Of a stretch of 64,000 nt of DNA, positions 1 through 8,261 are shown piece after piece. A program made the position numbers and the translations under genes. The notes under the pieces were generated by a model that saw only the letters and a program-made list of their open reading frames with translations, searched no databases and had not been told where the DNA came from. The DNA comes from JAAOII01 sp965207945 (GTDB taxonomy: Bacteria > Pseudomonadota > Gammaproteobacteria > CBDBNL01 > JAAOII01), in the NCBI GenBank assembly GCA_965207945.1, contig OZ242303.1, positions 744,001-808,000 of the forward strand. Reading direction: 5' to 3'. Every line of letters begins with the position of its first letter. Position 1 is the first letter of the stretch.

Positions 1-818
1 CCATGGGGGTATTATTATTAATAAAAAATGCTCCAGTTGTGGCGGCAAGAATAATAGGCACACGTTTAATCACATCACCAATTATTGTGGTTTCTCCACT
101 AATATTCAATTGTCCAAGTTGCTGTGCGGTGTTGTTGAGAACAAACCTGATGCCGGTTAATTGGACTTGAGAGATTTTTTCAAAAGGGGGGAGTGCCAAC
201 CCCTTTATCTGCGGACCATTGCCGCACTCATCATCTCTATCAGCTAATAATACTTGAGATATGCTGAAAGAGAATAAACGACTATTGTCTTCTCTGGCAG
301 GCGCGTTGATGCTGCTCTCGCTTGCTTGAATAGTGGGTGAGCAAGCATAATCCTGTTCATTTCTTCGTAGATTGTAGTTCATACCACTAATGTTTAAATT
401 GAGTGGTTTATTGGCATGTTCAGCCATCAATAACATGTCGGATGTGAGGTTTAATTGGACGATAATATCTTGCTGTCTGCTAATGTTTACTTGCGGAGGT
501 AAAGCAGTGGTTGATATTGTAAATGTGTTGTCAAGTAATCCTTCATCTGGTTGTTCTTTATCTGGCTGTGTTTGATTGAGCTGTTCTCCATCGGGTTGTT
601 CTTTATCTGGTTGTTCTCCATTAGATTGTGTTTGATTGAGTTGGACTTTATCTAATAGTTCTTCTTCCTCTTCTTCCGTGCAGGAAACAAGAATTAGCGA
701 TAATATACATAAGATTGCTATATGTACCCACGCTGTATGTAATCTCCTTAGATGTATCCCCCCCGGAATTTTGTGCCGTAGCACAATGATTGAAAATTGA
801 TTAATGTTATCCCCCATA
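1..818 (-). CDS. Partial lipoprotein, function unknown (C-terminus beyond window)
   Basis: An open reading frame runs leftward without a stop to the window edge. It encodes a hydrophobic segment ending in a lipobox (LILVSC; Cys46 if the ATG at 818 is used), then an acidic run of Glu, then a spacer of degenerate Gln/Pro/Asp/Glu/Asn repeats (about 560-650), then a beta-rich region with no motif I recognise. The lipobox suggests a lipid-anchored envelope protein. The start is uncertain: a good AAGGAG lies near 745 but no ATG, GTG or TTG follows it in frame; the ATG at 818 and a GTG at 785 are in frame but give a long N-terminus before the signal. It is divergent from accD. No function can be assigned. 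Confidence 0.65.
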
Positions 819-881
819 ATAATTTAGTTAATCCAATGATGCAGGTATTATACACTATATTTCTTTTTTAGGGTGAAAATA

Positions 882-890
882 TGCTACAAT
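882..890 (+). promoter_or_regulatory. Candidate extended -10 promoter element of accD
   Basis: TGCTACAAT reads as an extended -10 element (TGn plus TACAAT). Its expected start point, about 7 bases downstream, falls at or next to the accD ATG at 898. There is no Shine-Dalgarno sequence before that ATG, so a leaderless or nearly leaderless transcript is plausible. No good -35 is visible. Confidence 0.4.
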
Positions 891-897
891 ATCCGCT

Positions 898-1746
898 ATG
901 AGTTGGATTACTAAAATTGTTTCTGGCATATCTGGTGCCGAGACGCAGAAAAAAGAAGTCCCAGAAGGACTATGGAGTCGCTGTACATCTTGCGGCGCAG
1001 TACTTTATAAACCCGAGCTTTCCAAAAATCTTAATATATGTATGAAATGTAATTTTCATATACCTATAGGGGCGCGATTGCGTTTGGATACATTTTTTGA
1101 TGAGGGCAGCGCCAAAGAGATTGGCGCCGACATTAAACCCACAGACCCGTTGAAGTTCAAAGACAGCAAGAAATATAAAGACCGTCTTGGTGATGCTCAA
1201 AGCAGGCACAAAGAAAACGATGCTCTGGTGGTAATGCAAGGCACGCTTAACGGGATGAGTGTAGTGGCTTCGGCATTTGAATTTTCTTTTATCGGGGGTT
1301 CTATGGGTTCTGTAGTGGGGCAAAAATTTGTGATGGGCGTAGAGCAGGCGATAGAAAGCAAAACCCCTTATGTGTGCTTTTCTGCTAGTGGCGGGGCGCG
1401 TATGCAAGAAGGACTAATATCTCTGTTTCAGATGGCTAAGACCAGTGCTGCCATAGCTAAGTTAGGCGAGTTTGGTTTGCCCTATATTTCGGTGCTTACC
1501 AACCCAACTTATGGCGGTGTTACCGCTAGTTTAGCAATGTTGGGAGACATAAATATTGCCGAACCGCAAGCAGATATTGGCTTTGCTGGCAAGCGGGTGA
1601 TTAAGGATACGGTGCAAAAAGACCTGCCCGAAGGATTTCAAACCAGTGAGTTTTTGCTGGAACACGGAGCGTTGGATATGATTGTGGCTCGCCATGACTT
1701 GCGCCGCCGTATAGGATCAATCCTGAGTATGCTGCACGCAGCATAA
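898..1746 (+). CDS. accD: Acetyl-CoA carboxylase, carboxyltransferase beta subunit
   Basis: AccD is the beta subunit of the carboxyltransferase that moves CO2 from carboxybiotin to acetyl-CoA, making malonyl-CoA for fatty acid synthesis in the cytoplasm. The 282-residue protein has the usual length for the family. It carries the N-terminal four-cysteine zinc ribbon (Cys29, Cys32, Cys48, Cys51) and the crotonase-like core with SGGARMQEG and the later PTYGGVTAS glycine-rich oxyanion region. folC follows in the same direction after about 100 bases, an arrangement common in gamma- and betaproteobacteria. The ATG at 898 has no visible ribosome binding site. Confidence 0.97.
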   Translation: MSWITKIVSGISGAETQKKEVPEGLWSRCTSCGAVLYKPELSKNLNICMKCNFHIPIGARLRLDTFFDEGSAKEIGADIKPTDPLKFKDSKKYKDRLGDAQSRHKENDALVVMQGTLNGMSVVASAFEFSFIGGSMGSVVGQKFVMGVEQAIESKTPYVCFSASGGARMQEGLISLFQMAKTSAAIAKLGEFGLPYISVLTNPTYGGVTASLAMLGDINIAEPQADIGFAGKRVIKDTVQKDLPEGFQTSEFLLEHGALDMIVARHDLRRRIGSILSMLHAA

Positions 1747-1852
1747 ATTTAGCATAAATTTAGTATAGCTTCATCCTACCAGGGCTTGCGTATAGCGTAT
1801 ATAAGCGCGGCGAGTGCGGAGGGCGCGGAATAATATCTGCATTAACACAGCT

Positions 1853-3235
1853 ATGAAACCCGAAGAATATCTTAACCACCTAATATCTTGCCATTCATTG
1901 GATGAGATAAAACTCGGTCTGGATAGAATAACCAAAGTATTCCATAATCTAACTGATGGCGGCAAGCCACCACATATTCCTTTTACTTATATAGTAGGGG
2001 GCACTAATGGCAAGGGCACTTGTGCCGCATTACTTGAACAGGCGCTGCGCGCCCACGGACTGAGCACCGCGCTGATATGCTCGCCACACCTGCTGAGCTT
2101 TAACGAGCGCGCTTGCATCAATGGAAAGGCGGCAACAGATGCGGAGTGGCTGGCTGCTCTACAGAGTGTGGATGCGCATCGCCAAGGAACCCCTCTTACT
2201 TATTTTGAATACTGCACCCTGGCGGCATTTCTAATTTTTTGGCATCACAAGGTAGATGTATGGATTTTGGAAGTGGGGCTGGGGGGTAGGTTGGACGCGG
2301 TCAATATCATAGATGCTGATTGTGCCTTGATTACTTCCATTGATTTAGACCACACCGAAATACTTGGCGATACTCGCGAGAAACTTGCTTATGAGAAGAT
2401 CCAAGTTGCACGGCGCAATAAGCCCTTAATTTTTGGCGACTCTAACCCGCCGGCTAATGTTGAACAGGTGGCGGATGAGATAGGGGCTAAGTTGCTTATG
2501 ATGAATCGTGACTTTGTTGCTCCTGACTCTGCCTCTGCCCATCTCTCTGCCTCTGCCGCTGGTTCTGCCACTGGCTCTGGCTCTGCCGCTGGCTCTGGCT
2601 CTGCCGCTGGCTCTGGCTCTGCCGCTGAATTGGAACTGGATAATCCGCAACTGCTGGCTGATAATGTGGCTTCATCGTGGCAAGCGCTAAAGTGTTATGA
2701 AGAGAGTAGTACAGGTGTTGCAAGTGCATCGTCAACCCCCAACAAGCGTTTTTCCCTTGACCCAGCAATAACCGCGACTGCTTGGAATAATTTCTTTTTG
2801 GCGGGACGTTGGCAAAAGATAAGAATAGGTGATAACCTTGTAATAATGGATACAGGGCATAATCCTGCTGCTGCTGAAGTTATAGCTCAACGATTGCAGG
2901 AGGAAGTGAAAGTGCAGGTAGAAGCAATTTTGGGCATCCTTAATACTAAGGACTGGCATGGTTTTGTCTTGCCCCTGCTGCCACTGATTTCTAAATGGCA
3001 TTTATTTCCGCTGGAAAGTCATAAAGCTATTCCTCCTGATGAACTTGCAGCTAACCTTCAATCTATATCAGATTTTAACGCTCCAATCCAGCATCACCAA
3101 AATGCTGCCGCAATTGTGGAGCATATTCGCTCAACAGGAGATGCTAAAAAGGAGGGTGGCGTCTCTAACAAAACAATTTTTTTGGTATGTGGTTCGTTTC
3201 ATACAGTTGGCGAAATTATGAGCGCCTTGAATTAA
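1853..3235 (+). CDS. folC: Bifunctional folylpolyglutamate/dihydrofolate synthase
   Basis: FolC adds glutamate to dihydropteroate and to tetrahydrofolates using ATP. The N-terminal domain has the nucleotide-binding loop GGTNGKGT (residues 49-56 from the ATG at 1853), and the middle has the family signatures EVGLGGRLDA and DLDHTEILG. The C-terminal domain has MDTGHNPAAA. I prefer the ATG at 1853 (MKPEEYLNHL) because it matches the usual FolC N-terminus; an in-frame GTG at 1814 would add 13 residues. The odd part is a Ser/Ala/Gly-rich insert at about residues 223-260, encoded by imperfect tandem repeats between the ATPase core and the C-terminal domain. The frame is intact, so the enzyme is probably functional. 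Confidence 0.95.
   Translation: MKPEEYLNHLISCHSLDEIKLGLDRITKVFHNLTDGGKPPHIPFTYIVGGTNGKGTCAALLEQALRAHGLSTALICSPHLLSFNERACINGKAATDAEWLAALQSVDAHRQGTPLTYFEYCTLAAFLIFWHHKVDVWILEVGLGGRLDAVNIIDADCALITSIDLDHTEILGDTREKLAYEKIQVARRNKPLIFGDSNPPANVEQVADEIGAKLLMMNRDFVAPDSASAHLSASAAGSATGSGSAAGSGSAAGSGSAAELELDNPQLLADNVASSWQALKCYEESSTGVASASSTPNKRFSLDPAITATAWNNFFLAGRWQKIRIGDNLVIMDTGHNPAAAEVIAQRLQEEVKVQVEAILGILNTKDWHGFVLPLLPLISKWHLFPLESHKAIPPDELAANLQSISDFNAPIQHHQNAAAIVEHIRSTGDAKKEGGVSNKTIFLVCGSFHTVGEIMSALN
2527..2627 (+). repeat. Low-complexity tandem repeat inside folC
   Basis: Imperfect copies of an 18-base unit (CTGCCGCTGGCTCTGGCT) together with related hexamers encode a Ser-Ala-Gly linker. All unit lengths are multiples of three, so the reading frame survives copy-number change. 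The block is a likely site of slipped-strand length variation. Confidence 0.85.
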
Positions 3236-3359
3236 TATATTTTCTCGTCCCTCGCGATGAAAATATAATTATTGCATTATAATAATAGCCATTCAGCCGT
3301 CAAATATTTTATATTGGCTGGTTTATTATTATTATTAAATTACTGTTACTAAAATATTT

Positions 3360-3733
3360 ATGAAAACATTAACCATTAAACTGATATTATTTGTATCCTT
3401 GCTATGCCTACATACGGGGGTGGCAGCGTCAGAGCATATAACTGGCAGATTAACTGCTTTCCTTGGTCTTCTTAATTCTCACAATATAAATGAAGATGTA
3501 ACGCCCATTCCTGGCTCTTACACTGCAGGCTTTTCACAAGGATTAGTTTCGGATATAATTTGGGGTGAAAATCACGGCCTATCCCTTGATTCATACGGCA
3601 TAGTGGCTTCCATATAGGTTTTAATATGTTTATTGCAATCCCAGGGGATATCCAGGACGTGGATGGCGATGTTGCTCTCAAAGATGTATCTCTTAGTAGC
3701 ACAGGGCTAATCTTGGGTTATAAATGGCAGTAG
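3360..3733 (+). pseudogene. Internally deleted copy of the downstream exported protein gene
   Basis: The first 80 or so codons match the gene at 3873 closely, including the signal peptide (MKTLTIKLILFVSLLC), but the frame stops at 3617. The sequence after the stop still encodes the C-terminus of the paralogue in another frame (similar to FNMFIALPGDIQDVD and ending GYKWQ). The junction joins a GCTTC near the 5' part to a CCATATAG near the 3' part, where short similar sequence exists in the intact copy. This suggests a deletion between microhomologies. An 85-residue secreted fragment could still be made. Confidence 0.8.
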
Positions 3734-3872
3734 TTAATTAGGATATTATTATCGTCTATTGTGATTAAAATAGGATTATTATATTATAATGATAACTATG
3801 GAGTCGTCAAATACTTTATATTGGCTGGTTTATTATTATTATTAAAAAACTTTAGAAAGTTTTAGAAATTTT

Positions 3873-4487
3873 ATGAAAACATTAACACTTAAACTAATGT
3901 TATTTGTATCTTTGCTATGTTTACATACAGGAGCGGCAGCGTCGGAGCACATAACTGGCAGATTCACTGCTTTCCTTGGTGTTCTTAATTCTCATAGTGT
4001 AGATGAAAGCGCAACTCCCATTCCTGGTTCTCATTCGTATGGCTTTGTGCCGGGATTAGTTTCAGATATAATTTGGGATGAAAAGCACGCATTGTCTCTT
4101 GATATATACACCATAATTGCTTCTTATAAGAACGGTAATGATCTCTTAAGTTATGTGCATAGTGGGCTATACACTGGCTATCGTTATCATATAAACTCTA
4201 ATTTTAACGTTGGCGGAGGTGTCTGGTTTATGGATTCAGCATCATTTGATGTAGGTGGTGCTACCTTAGATAACGCAGAGATTGATGTATCTATTGAACA
4301 TTTCAAAGGGGGTATTGTCCCTGCCTTCACTTGGGGCTACGGCCATACTTACGATAGTGGTTTCCATATAGCTTTTAATATGTTTATTGCACTCCCTGGG
4401 GATATCCAGGATGTGGATGACAATGTTGCTCTCAAGGATGTATTTCTTACTAGCTCAGGATTGCTATTGGGCTACAAGTGGCGGTAG
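3873..4487 (+). CDS. Small exported beta-rich protein, possible outer-membrane barrel
   Basis: The 204-residue protein starts with a clear Sec signal peptide (MKTLTLKLMLFVSLLCLHTGAAAS), cleaved after about residue 23. The rest alternates polar and aromatic residues, with glycine-rich strands such as GLYTGYRYHI and FNVGGGVWF, and ends in YKWR, as expected for a small outer-membrane beta-barrel. I recognise no named family. It is the intact member of a tandem pair whose first copy is deleted. A barrel fold is an inference from composition. Confidence 0.7.
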   Translation: MKTLTLKLMLFVSLLCLHTGAAASEHITGRFTAFLGVLNSHSVDESATPIPGSHSYGFVPGLVSDIIWDEKHALSLDIYTIIASYKNGNDLLSYVHSGLYTGYRYHINSNFNVGGGVWFMDSASFDVGGATLDNAEIDVSIEHFKGGIVPAFTWGYGHTYDSGFHIAFNMFIALPGDIQDVDDNVALKDVFLTSSGLLLGYKWR

Positions 4488-4528
4488 TTAATTAGCATAT
4501 TATTCCCACCTGCATTCTGCAGTTTAAA

Positions 4529-4566
4529 TAAAAAAACCGGACATTATCAATAATTGACAATGCCCG
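4529..4566 (-). terminator. Rho-independent terminator of the nitrite reductase gene
   Basis: The stem CCGGACATTATCA / TGACAATGCCCGG (4537-4549 with 4554-4566) has a four-base loop and one or two mismatches. On the minus strand it is followed by a run of T (complement of 4529-4536). It lies just after the stop of the leftward gene at 4588 and separates it from the convergent gene ending at 4487. Confidence 0.8.
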
Positions 4567-4587
4567 GCTATCGCAGGAAAACCTAGC

Positions 4588-5697
4588 TTATTTAATTGCG
4601 GTTGGAGCTTTAACTTGAGTCATCAAGTCATTGTTCCATTTTCCATCAACTTTTATGTGGGCAACTGCCCCCTTGATAAATGCTTCAATCAGATTATGAT
4701 TGAGATATGCATATAATCCAGGTTGTAAGAATGTATACACCATAGCTCCAGTTGCACCTGCGGGAATATTCCAGCTTTCAAGGTCGGTCTTGGGCTTAGA
4801 ATGTAAGTCACCATCTGGCCAGACATAATTCGCATGTCCTCCGATGAGGTGCGGGAATGTATGGCGATTCGCTTGTGAGTGGATCAACAACATAGTATCA
4901 CCAACCTTAGCTTTTAGCGCATTTTCACCTAACAAAGCTCCTTTCACACCATTGAACACGATGTGCGAAGGAGTTAGACCTTCCATCGTCTTAAGGGTAT
5001 CACCTAATGAAGCAGCGGGACTTGGATATCTTTTATATTTCCCATTACTATCTTGGGGAATATAATAATCCTGTTCGCCAATGTAGTAGGCAAGGTCATA
5101 CTTGATGGATTTGCCCTTATCATCTTTCAACCCATCTCGCGGCAACACCATTATGGCGCCATTCATTCCTTGAGCAACATGCCAAGGAACCATGATACCG
5201 CCAGGAGCACAATGATAAACAAAGGTTCCTGCTTTGGTGGCTTTGAAACGAAAAACGACTTCCTGCCCGGGAGCTACTTTAGTTAACTCACCGCCTCCCA
5301 ATGCTCCAGTTGAAGCGTGGAAGTCAATGTTATGCAACAAAGTACTGGTTTTTGGGTTTACTAGAGTAAGCTCGACGTAGTCGCCCTGGTGAACCACAAT
5401 AAGTGGACCAGGAACATGCCCATTGAATGTCATCAAATGGGTGAATACTCCGGGAGCTATTTCTACTTCCTTTTCCTCTATCACCATCCGCACTTGCACC
5501 ACTTTGGGTTTGCTTCCTGCGGTTTGCTGGTGTTTAGGAACGAGAGGCGGCTTGACTAATGTCTGAGTGACTCTTTCAAGCCCTTTGACATTTTCCTTAA
5601 CGCCTATCTGATAACCTGGAAGTCCGCTTCCTGCGAATGCCCAGATTGGTGTAACTAGAATCGCTGATAAAGCGATCACTTTTACAAAGTTTCTCAT
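4588..5697 (-). CDS. nirK: Copper-containing nitrite reductase, NO-forming
   Basis: The enzyme reduces nitrite to nitric oxide in the periplasm as part of denitrification. The protein has 369 residues with a Sec signal peptide (about residues 1-22) and two cupredoxin domains. By family comparison, the type 1 copper ligands are His122, Cys163, His173 and Met178, the type 2 copper ligands are His127, His162 and His334, and the catalytic pair is Asp125 and His283; all are present. Diagnostic motifs are HNIDFHASTGALGGGE, YHCAPGGIMVPWH and NHNLIEAF. No nitric oxide reductase gene or NO-sensing regulator is in the window, so NO disposal must be encoded elsewhere. A clear terminator follows the gene. 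It stands alone, without an operon partner. Confidence 0.96.
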   Translation of the reverse strand: MRNFVKVIALSAILVTPIWAFAGSGLPGYQIGVKENVKGLERVTQTLVKPPLVPKHQQTAGSKPKVVQVRMVIEEKEVEIAPGVFTHLMTFNGHVPGPLIVVHQGDYVELTLVNPKTSTLLHNIDFHASTGALGGGELTKVAPGQEVVFRFKATKAGTFVYHCAPGGIMVPWHVAQGMNGAIMVLPRDGLKDDKGKSIKYDLAYYIGEQDYYIPQDSNGKYKRYPSPAASLGDTLKTMEGLTPSHIVFNGVKGALLGENALKAKVGDTMLLIHSQANRHTFPHLIGGHANYVWPDGDLHSKPKTDLESWNIPAGATGAMVYTFLQPGLYAYLNHNLIEAFIKGAVAHIKVDGKWNNDLMTQVKAPTAIK

Positions 5698-5845
5698 AAT
5701 GTTGTCCTCTTTGGTTAATATGAAAAAAAATCTTTACCGGTAAAAATCTACTTTATCCTTCTGCTTAATACATAGTGATATAAACAAATAAAACAACCCA
5801 GTTTAACTATTTATTTCCATTAAAATTAACTTTTTTTACGGTCCG

Positions 5846-6200
5846 TAATATCACGATAATGGTCCGTAGGGGCGGAGCTGCGCTCCGCCCGTTGGGTGGG
5901 GCAATGCCCCACCCAAAATGCCCAACACTTGCAATAACACCATCGCCATACTCGCAACACCACTCTGATATGGTGCATAAATTCTCGCAACACCGCTCTG
6001 TTATACTGCCTGAATACTTGGAATAATGGTCTGTTACGATGCATGAATTCTCGCAACACATGTCTGGAATGGCGTCTAAATTCTTGGGATACCGCTCTGT
6101 TATACTGCCTGAATACTTGGAATGATGGTCTGTAGGGGCGGAGCCATGCTCCGCCCGCAAAATGCCTGATACTTGCAACAAACTACGACCATGCTCGCAA
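5846..6200. repeat. Cluster of GC-rich palindromic interspersed repeats, left group
   Basis: This GC-rich block in AT-rich surroundings holds two copies of the repeat in minus orientation. The cores are the palindrome GGCGGAGC...GCTCCGCC next to GGTCTGTAGGGG or GGTCCGTAGGGG (5861-5890 and 6127-6158). Between them are several degenerate copies of a flanking unit (TCTCGCAACACCGCTCTG and relatives). A second palindrome (GGGTGGGGCAATGCCCCACCC-like, 5894-5915) is inserted in the first copy. Reading frames across this block are repeat-derived and not real genes. The rest of 5698-6290 has no gene I can support. Confidence 0.85.
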
Positions 6201-6290
6201 CAAACTCTTACAACAATCACCTATAATATCCATTGACTACAAAAATGCAATAACCATTTTGTTTATAAACTATTAATAATACTCACTACT

Positions 6291-6902
6291 ATGAATGATA
6301 CAACAGATAACTCTACAAGGTTAAACCAATTTGCTGGTTTTTTGGCAAACAATCCAGACGCTGTTAAAAATATAGCCATGATAGCAGATATGATAAAAAA
6401 CTATGCAAACCAGATTGTACTTTATGATTTAAGAAATGCTTTAAATAGTGAGAAGGGCATGGATGCTCTTATATGCAAAGACAAAGATTCAGGTCAAAAA
6501 AATGTCCACCAGTGGGTTTGGAACAAAGGGACATTAGTCCATGATATCACTAATCCACATTTAGGACATTTTGCCATAAATACTTTTTATAATGCGAACT
6601 CTACAAAATGGGAAATTAATATGATGGCTAGACAGGTAGCTGTTGCTAAACGTTATATAAAAGCACTAAAAGAAAAGGAACCAGATACATATAAAGATAC
6701 CCTCGCCAGTAAGAATATACATGAGAAAATTATGGAGTATGTTAAAACTAAAAAATTTAGCGGTAAATATGCTTTTAATATGAATACTAAAGATAGTCAT
6801 GTGTTTATTGATGTAGATATAACCGGCGACAAAGATAATGATGTTGAAGAACTTAAAAAGATATTAAAGGATATGATTACTAATCTGCGTCTGCATAACT
6901 AA
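6291..6902 (+). CDS. Unknown protein related to the C-terminal domain of the next gene
   Basis: This 203-residue protein has no family I can name. Its second half aligns by eye with the C-terminal third of the nuclease encoded just downstream. Both have LVHD followed by GHF-I-T, a KW-I strand, a basic helix and a THKD/TKDS-x-x-I-IDVTG-type strand before a final amphipathic helix. The first half is mostly helical. The gene lies 19 bases upstream of the nuclease gene in the same direction, so the two are probably co-transcribed. It could be a regulatory or immunity partner sharing the nuclease's sensor domain, or a decayed paralogue. The start has no clear ribosome binding site. Confidence 0.75.
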   Translation: MNDTTDNSTRLNQFAGFLANNPDAVKNIAMIADMIKNYANQIVLYDLRNALNSEKGMDALICKDKDSGQKNVHQWVWNKGTLVHDITNPHLGHFAINTFYNANSTKWEINMMARQVAVAKRYIKALKEKEPDTYKDTLASKNIHEKIMEYVKTKKFSGKYAFNMNTKDSHVFIDVDITGDKDNDVEELKKILKDMITNLRLHN

Positions 6903-6921
6903 TCACAAAATACATACTAAT

Positions 6922-8148
6922 ATGACTGATATGAATAAAGATATTGACCAGAATAGAATTGATGACTGGAAGGATTTGCTGAAAGAATTTTCTAAAGGTG
7001 AGTGGATAACTACAGAAAGAATGCGAACATTTATGCAGATAGCTGGATGTGGTCATAAAGAACTTGCCGCCAGTAATATACTCAGTTTCCTGTTTGATGC
7101 CAAACAACCACATGGATTGGGTAATATTCTTACTCGCGCTTTATATGATTTATATAAAGTAAAAAGTACAAGTAAAGAAGCACTAAGAGTTCCTATTAAT
7201 GAGTCCACCGAAATAATGGCAGTTCATACAGAATACTCCACAAAAAATAATAAACGCATAGATATATTAATTGAGACAGATAACCATGTTATCTGCATAG
7301 AAAATAAAATATTTGCTTCTCTATACAATGATTTGAAAGAATATGAAAATACTGCAGAAGAGCTGGCAAAGAAGGGTGGTAAAGAATATCTATGCTTTGT
7401 GCTCTCTCCATGGAAGGAGCCTCCAGGAGATACAAAGGGCTTTATTTATATAACCTATAGTGAACTCTTTGATAAGGCGACTAACTATATGCATAAGTTA
7501 AACATATATAACAAAGATAAGCACTTTCTTTATTTGCAACTTTTCTATGACTTATTTCAGTCAATAGAAGATTTAACTCATGATGAAAGAATGAGAAAGA
7601 AGTTCCGGGATTTTATTTCTGAAGATAATAATTGCAAGAAAATACCTTCATTAGTCGAGAATTTGAGAGAATATAGGAAGTCGGTTATAGACCAGGTGAA
7701 TAGTAAACTATCGGATAAAAATCAATTGGAAAATATTACACATGATATATGGAAGGGGACAAGTTATGGGCTAGATGAATATACTCTGGTGCATGATGTG
7801 GTTGTTGCTGAGGAGGGACATTTTAAAATTGATACTTTACTAAATTTGAAAGAAGGTAAATGGCAGATTAGAATAGGTGATAGAGAAAAAAGTTTCCTGG
7901 AAAATCATCTAAGAGACAAAGGACTATATAACAAGAGAAAATATAAAAGAATTCTTAAAAAGGATTATTTGGGTATAGATAATATTGAAAGTTCTCTGAG
8001 GAGGAAAGGAATATTTGTTGATGAAACAACCCATAAGGATAAGCAATATTTATATATCTATATTGATGTTACAGGTAGTGATATTGATACAATTGTCAAT
8101 ATCATAAGTGGTAAACTTAACGATATAATTGAGAAATTGTTGGGGTAA
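6922..8148 (+). CDS. PD-(D/E)XK nuclease-family protein
   Basis: The 408-residue protein contains a PD-(D/E)XK nuclease core in its N-terminal half. NNKRIDILIETDNHVICIENK (about residues 110-130) supplies the Asp and the Glu-x-Lys of the active site, followed by the helix and strand LKEYENTAEEL...YLCFVLSP. This pattern is typical of the family called PDDEXK_4 in Pfam. The C-terminal third is a separate domain that resembles the protein encoded just upstream. Such nucleases are often found in defence islands, and the gene sits between clusters of palindromic repeats. A DNA-cleaving role is inferred from the fold; no target is visible. Confidence 0.8.
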   Translation: MTDMNKDIDQNRIDDWKDLLKEFSKGEWITTERMRTFMQIAGCGHKELAASNILSFLFDAKQPHGLGNILTRALYDLYKVKSTSKEALRVPINESTEIMAVHTEYSTKNNKRIDILIETDNHVICIENKIFASLYNDLKEYENTAEELAKKGGKEYLCFVLSPWKEPPGDTKGFIYITYSELFDKATNYMHKLNIYNKDKHFLYLQLFYDLFQSIEDLTHDERMRKKFRDFISEDNNCKKIPSLVENLREYRKSVIDQVNSKLSDKNQLENITHDIWKGTSYGLDEYTLVHDVVVAEEGHFKIDTLLNLKEGKWQIRIGDREKSFLENHLRDKGLYNKRKYKRILKKDYLGIDNIESSLRRKGIFVDETTHKDKQYLYIYIDVTGSDIDTIVNIISGKLNDIIEKLLG

Positions 8149-8155
8149 TTAGTAT

Positions 8156-8202
8156 TTTGCGGGCGGAGCATGGCTCCGCCCCTACAGACCATCATTCCAA
8201 GA
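8156..8202 (+). repeat. GC-rich palindromic interspersed repeat, single copy
   Basis: A plus-orientation copy of the repeat lies just after the nuclease stop codon. It contains the palindrome GGCGGAGCATGGCTCCGCC followed by CCTACAGACCATCATTCCAAG. It could act as a terminator hairpin for the upstream gene. Confidence 0.85.
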
Positions 8203-8261
8203 ATTCAAAGTCCATACATAAACACGACGCAAGAATTTAGACGCCACAGATATGATTATCT

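Larger units (their letters stand above)
3241..4500 (+). repeat. Direct duplication of a gene unit with its upstream region
   Basis: Two copies of a unit lie head to tail, about 3241-3745 and 3752-4500. Each has a shared upstream block (TATTGGCTGGTTTATTATTA at about 3313 and about 3819), a similar coding region, and the same sequence after the stop (TAGTTAATTAG). The first copy has lost about 255 coding bases. The upstream similarity suggests that both copies inherited the same promoter. Confidence 0.8.

Noticed and set aside
970..1407. A 145-codon open frame antisense to accD
   Set aside because: It lies wholly inside a clear housekeeping gene, has no ribosome binding site and encodes a composition expected from reversed coding sequence.
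5807..6220. A 137-codon minus-strand frame with internal repeats
   Set aside because: It is produced by the repeat cluster and shows no independent coding signal.
6922..8148. Second gene start inside the nuclease at a later ATG
   Set aside because: The N-terminal helices before the nuclease core are in keeping with the family, so the first ATG is kept.
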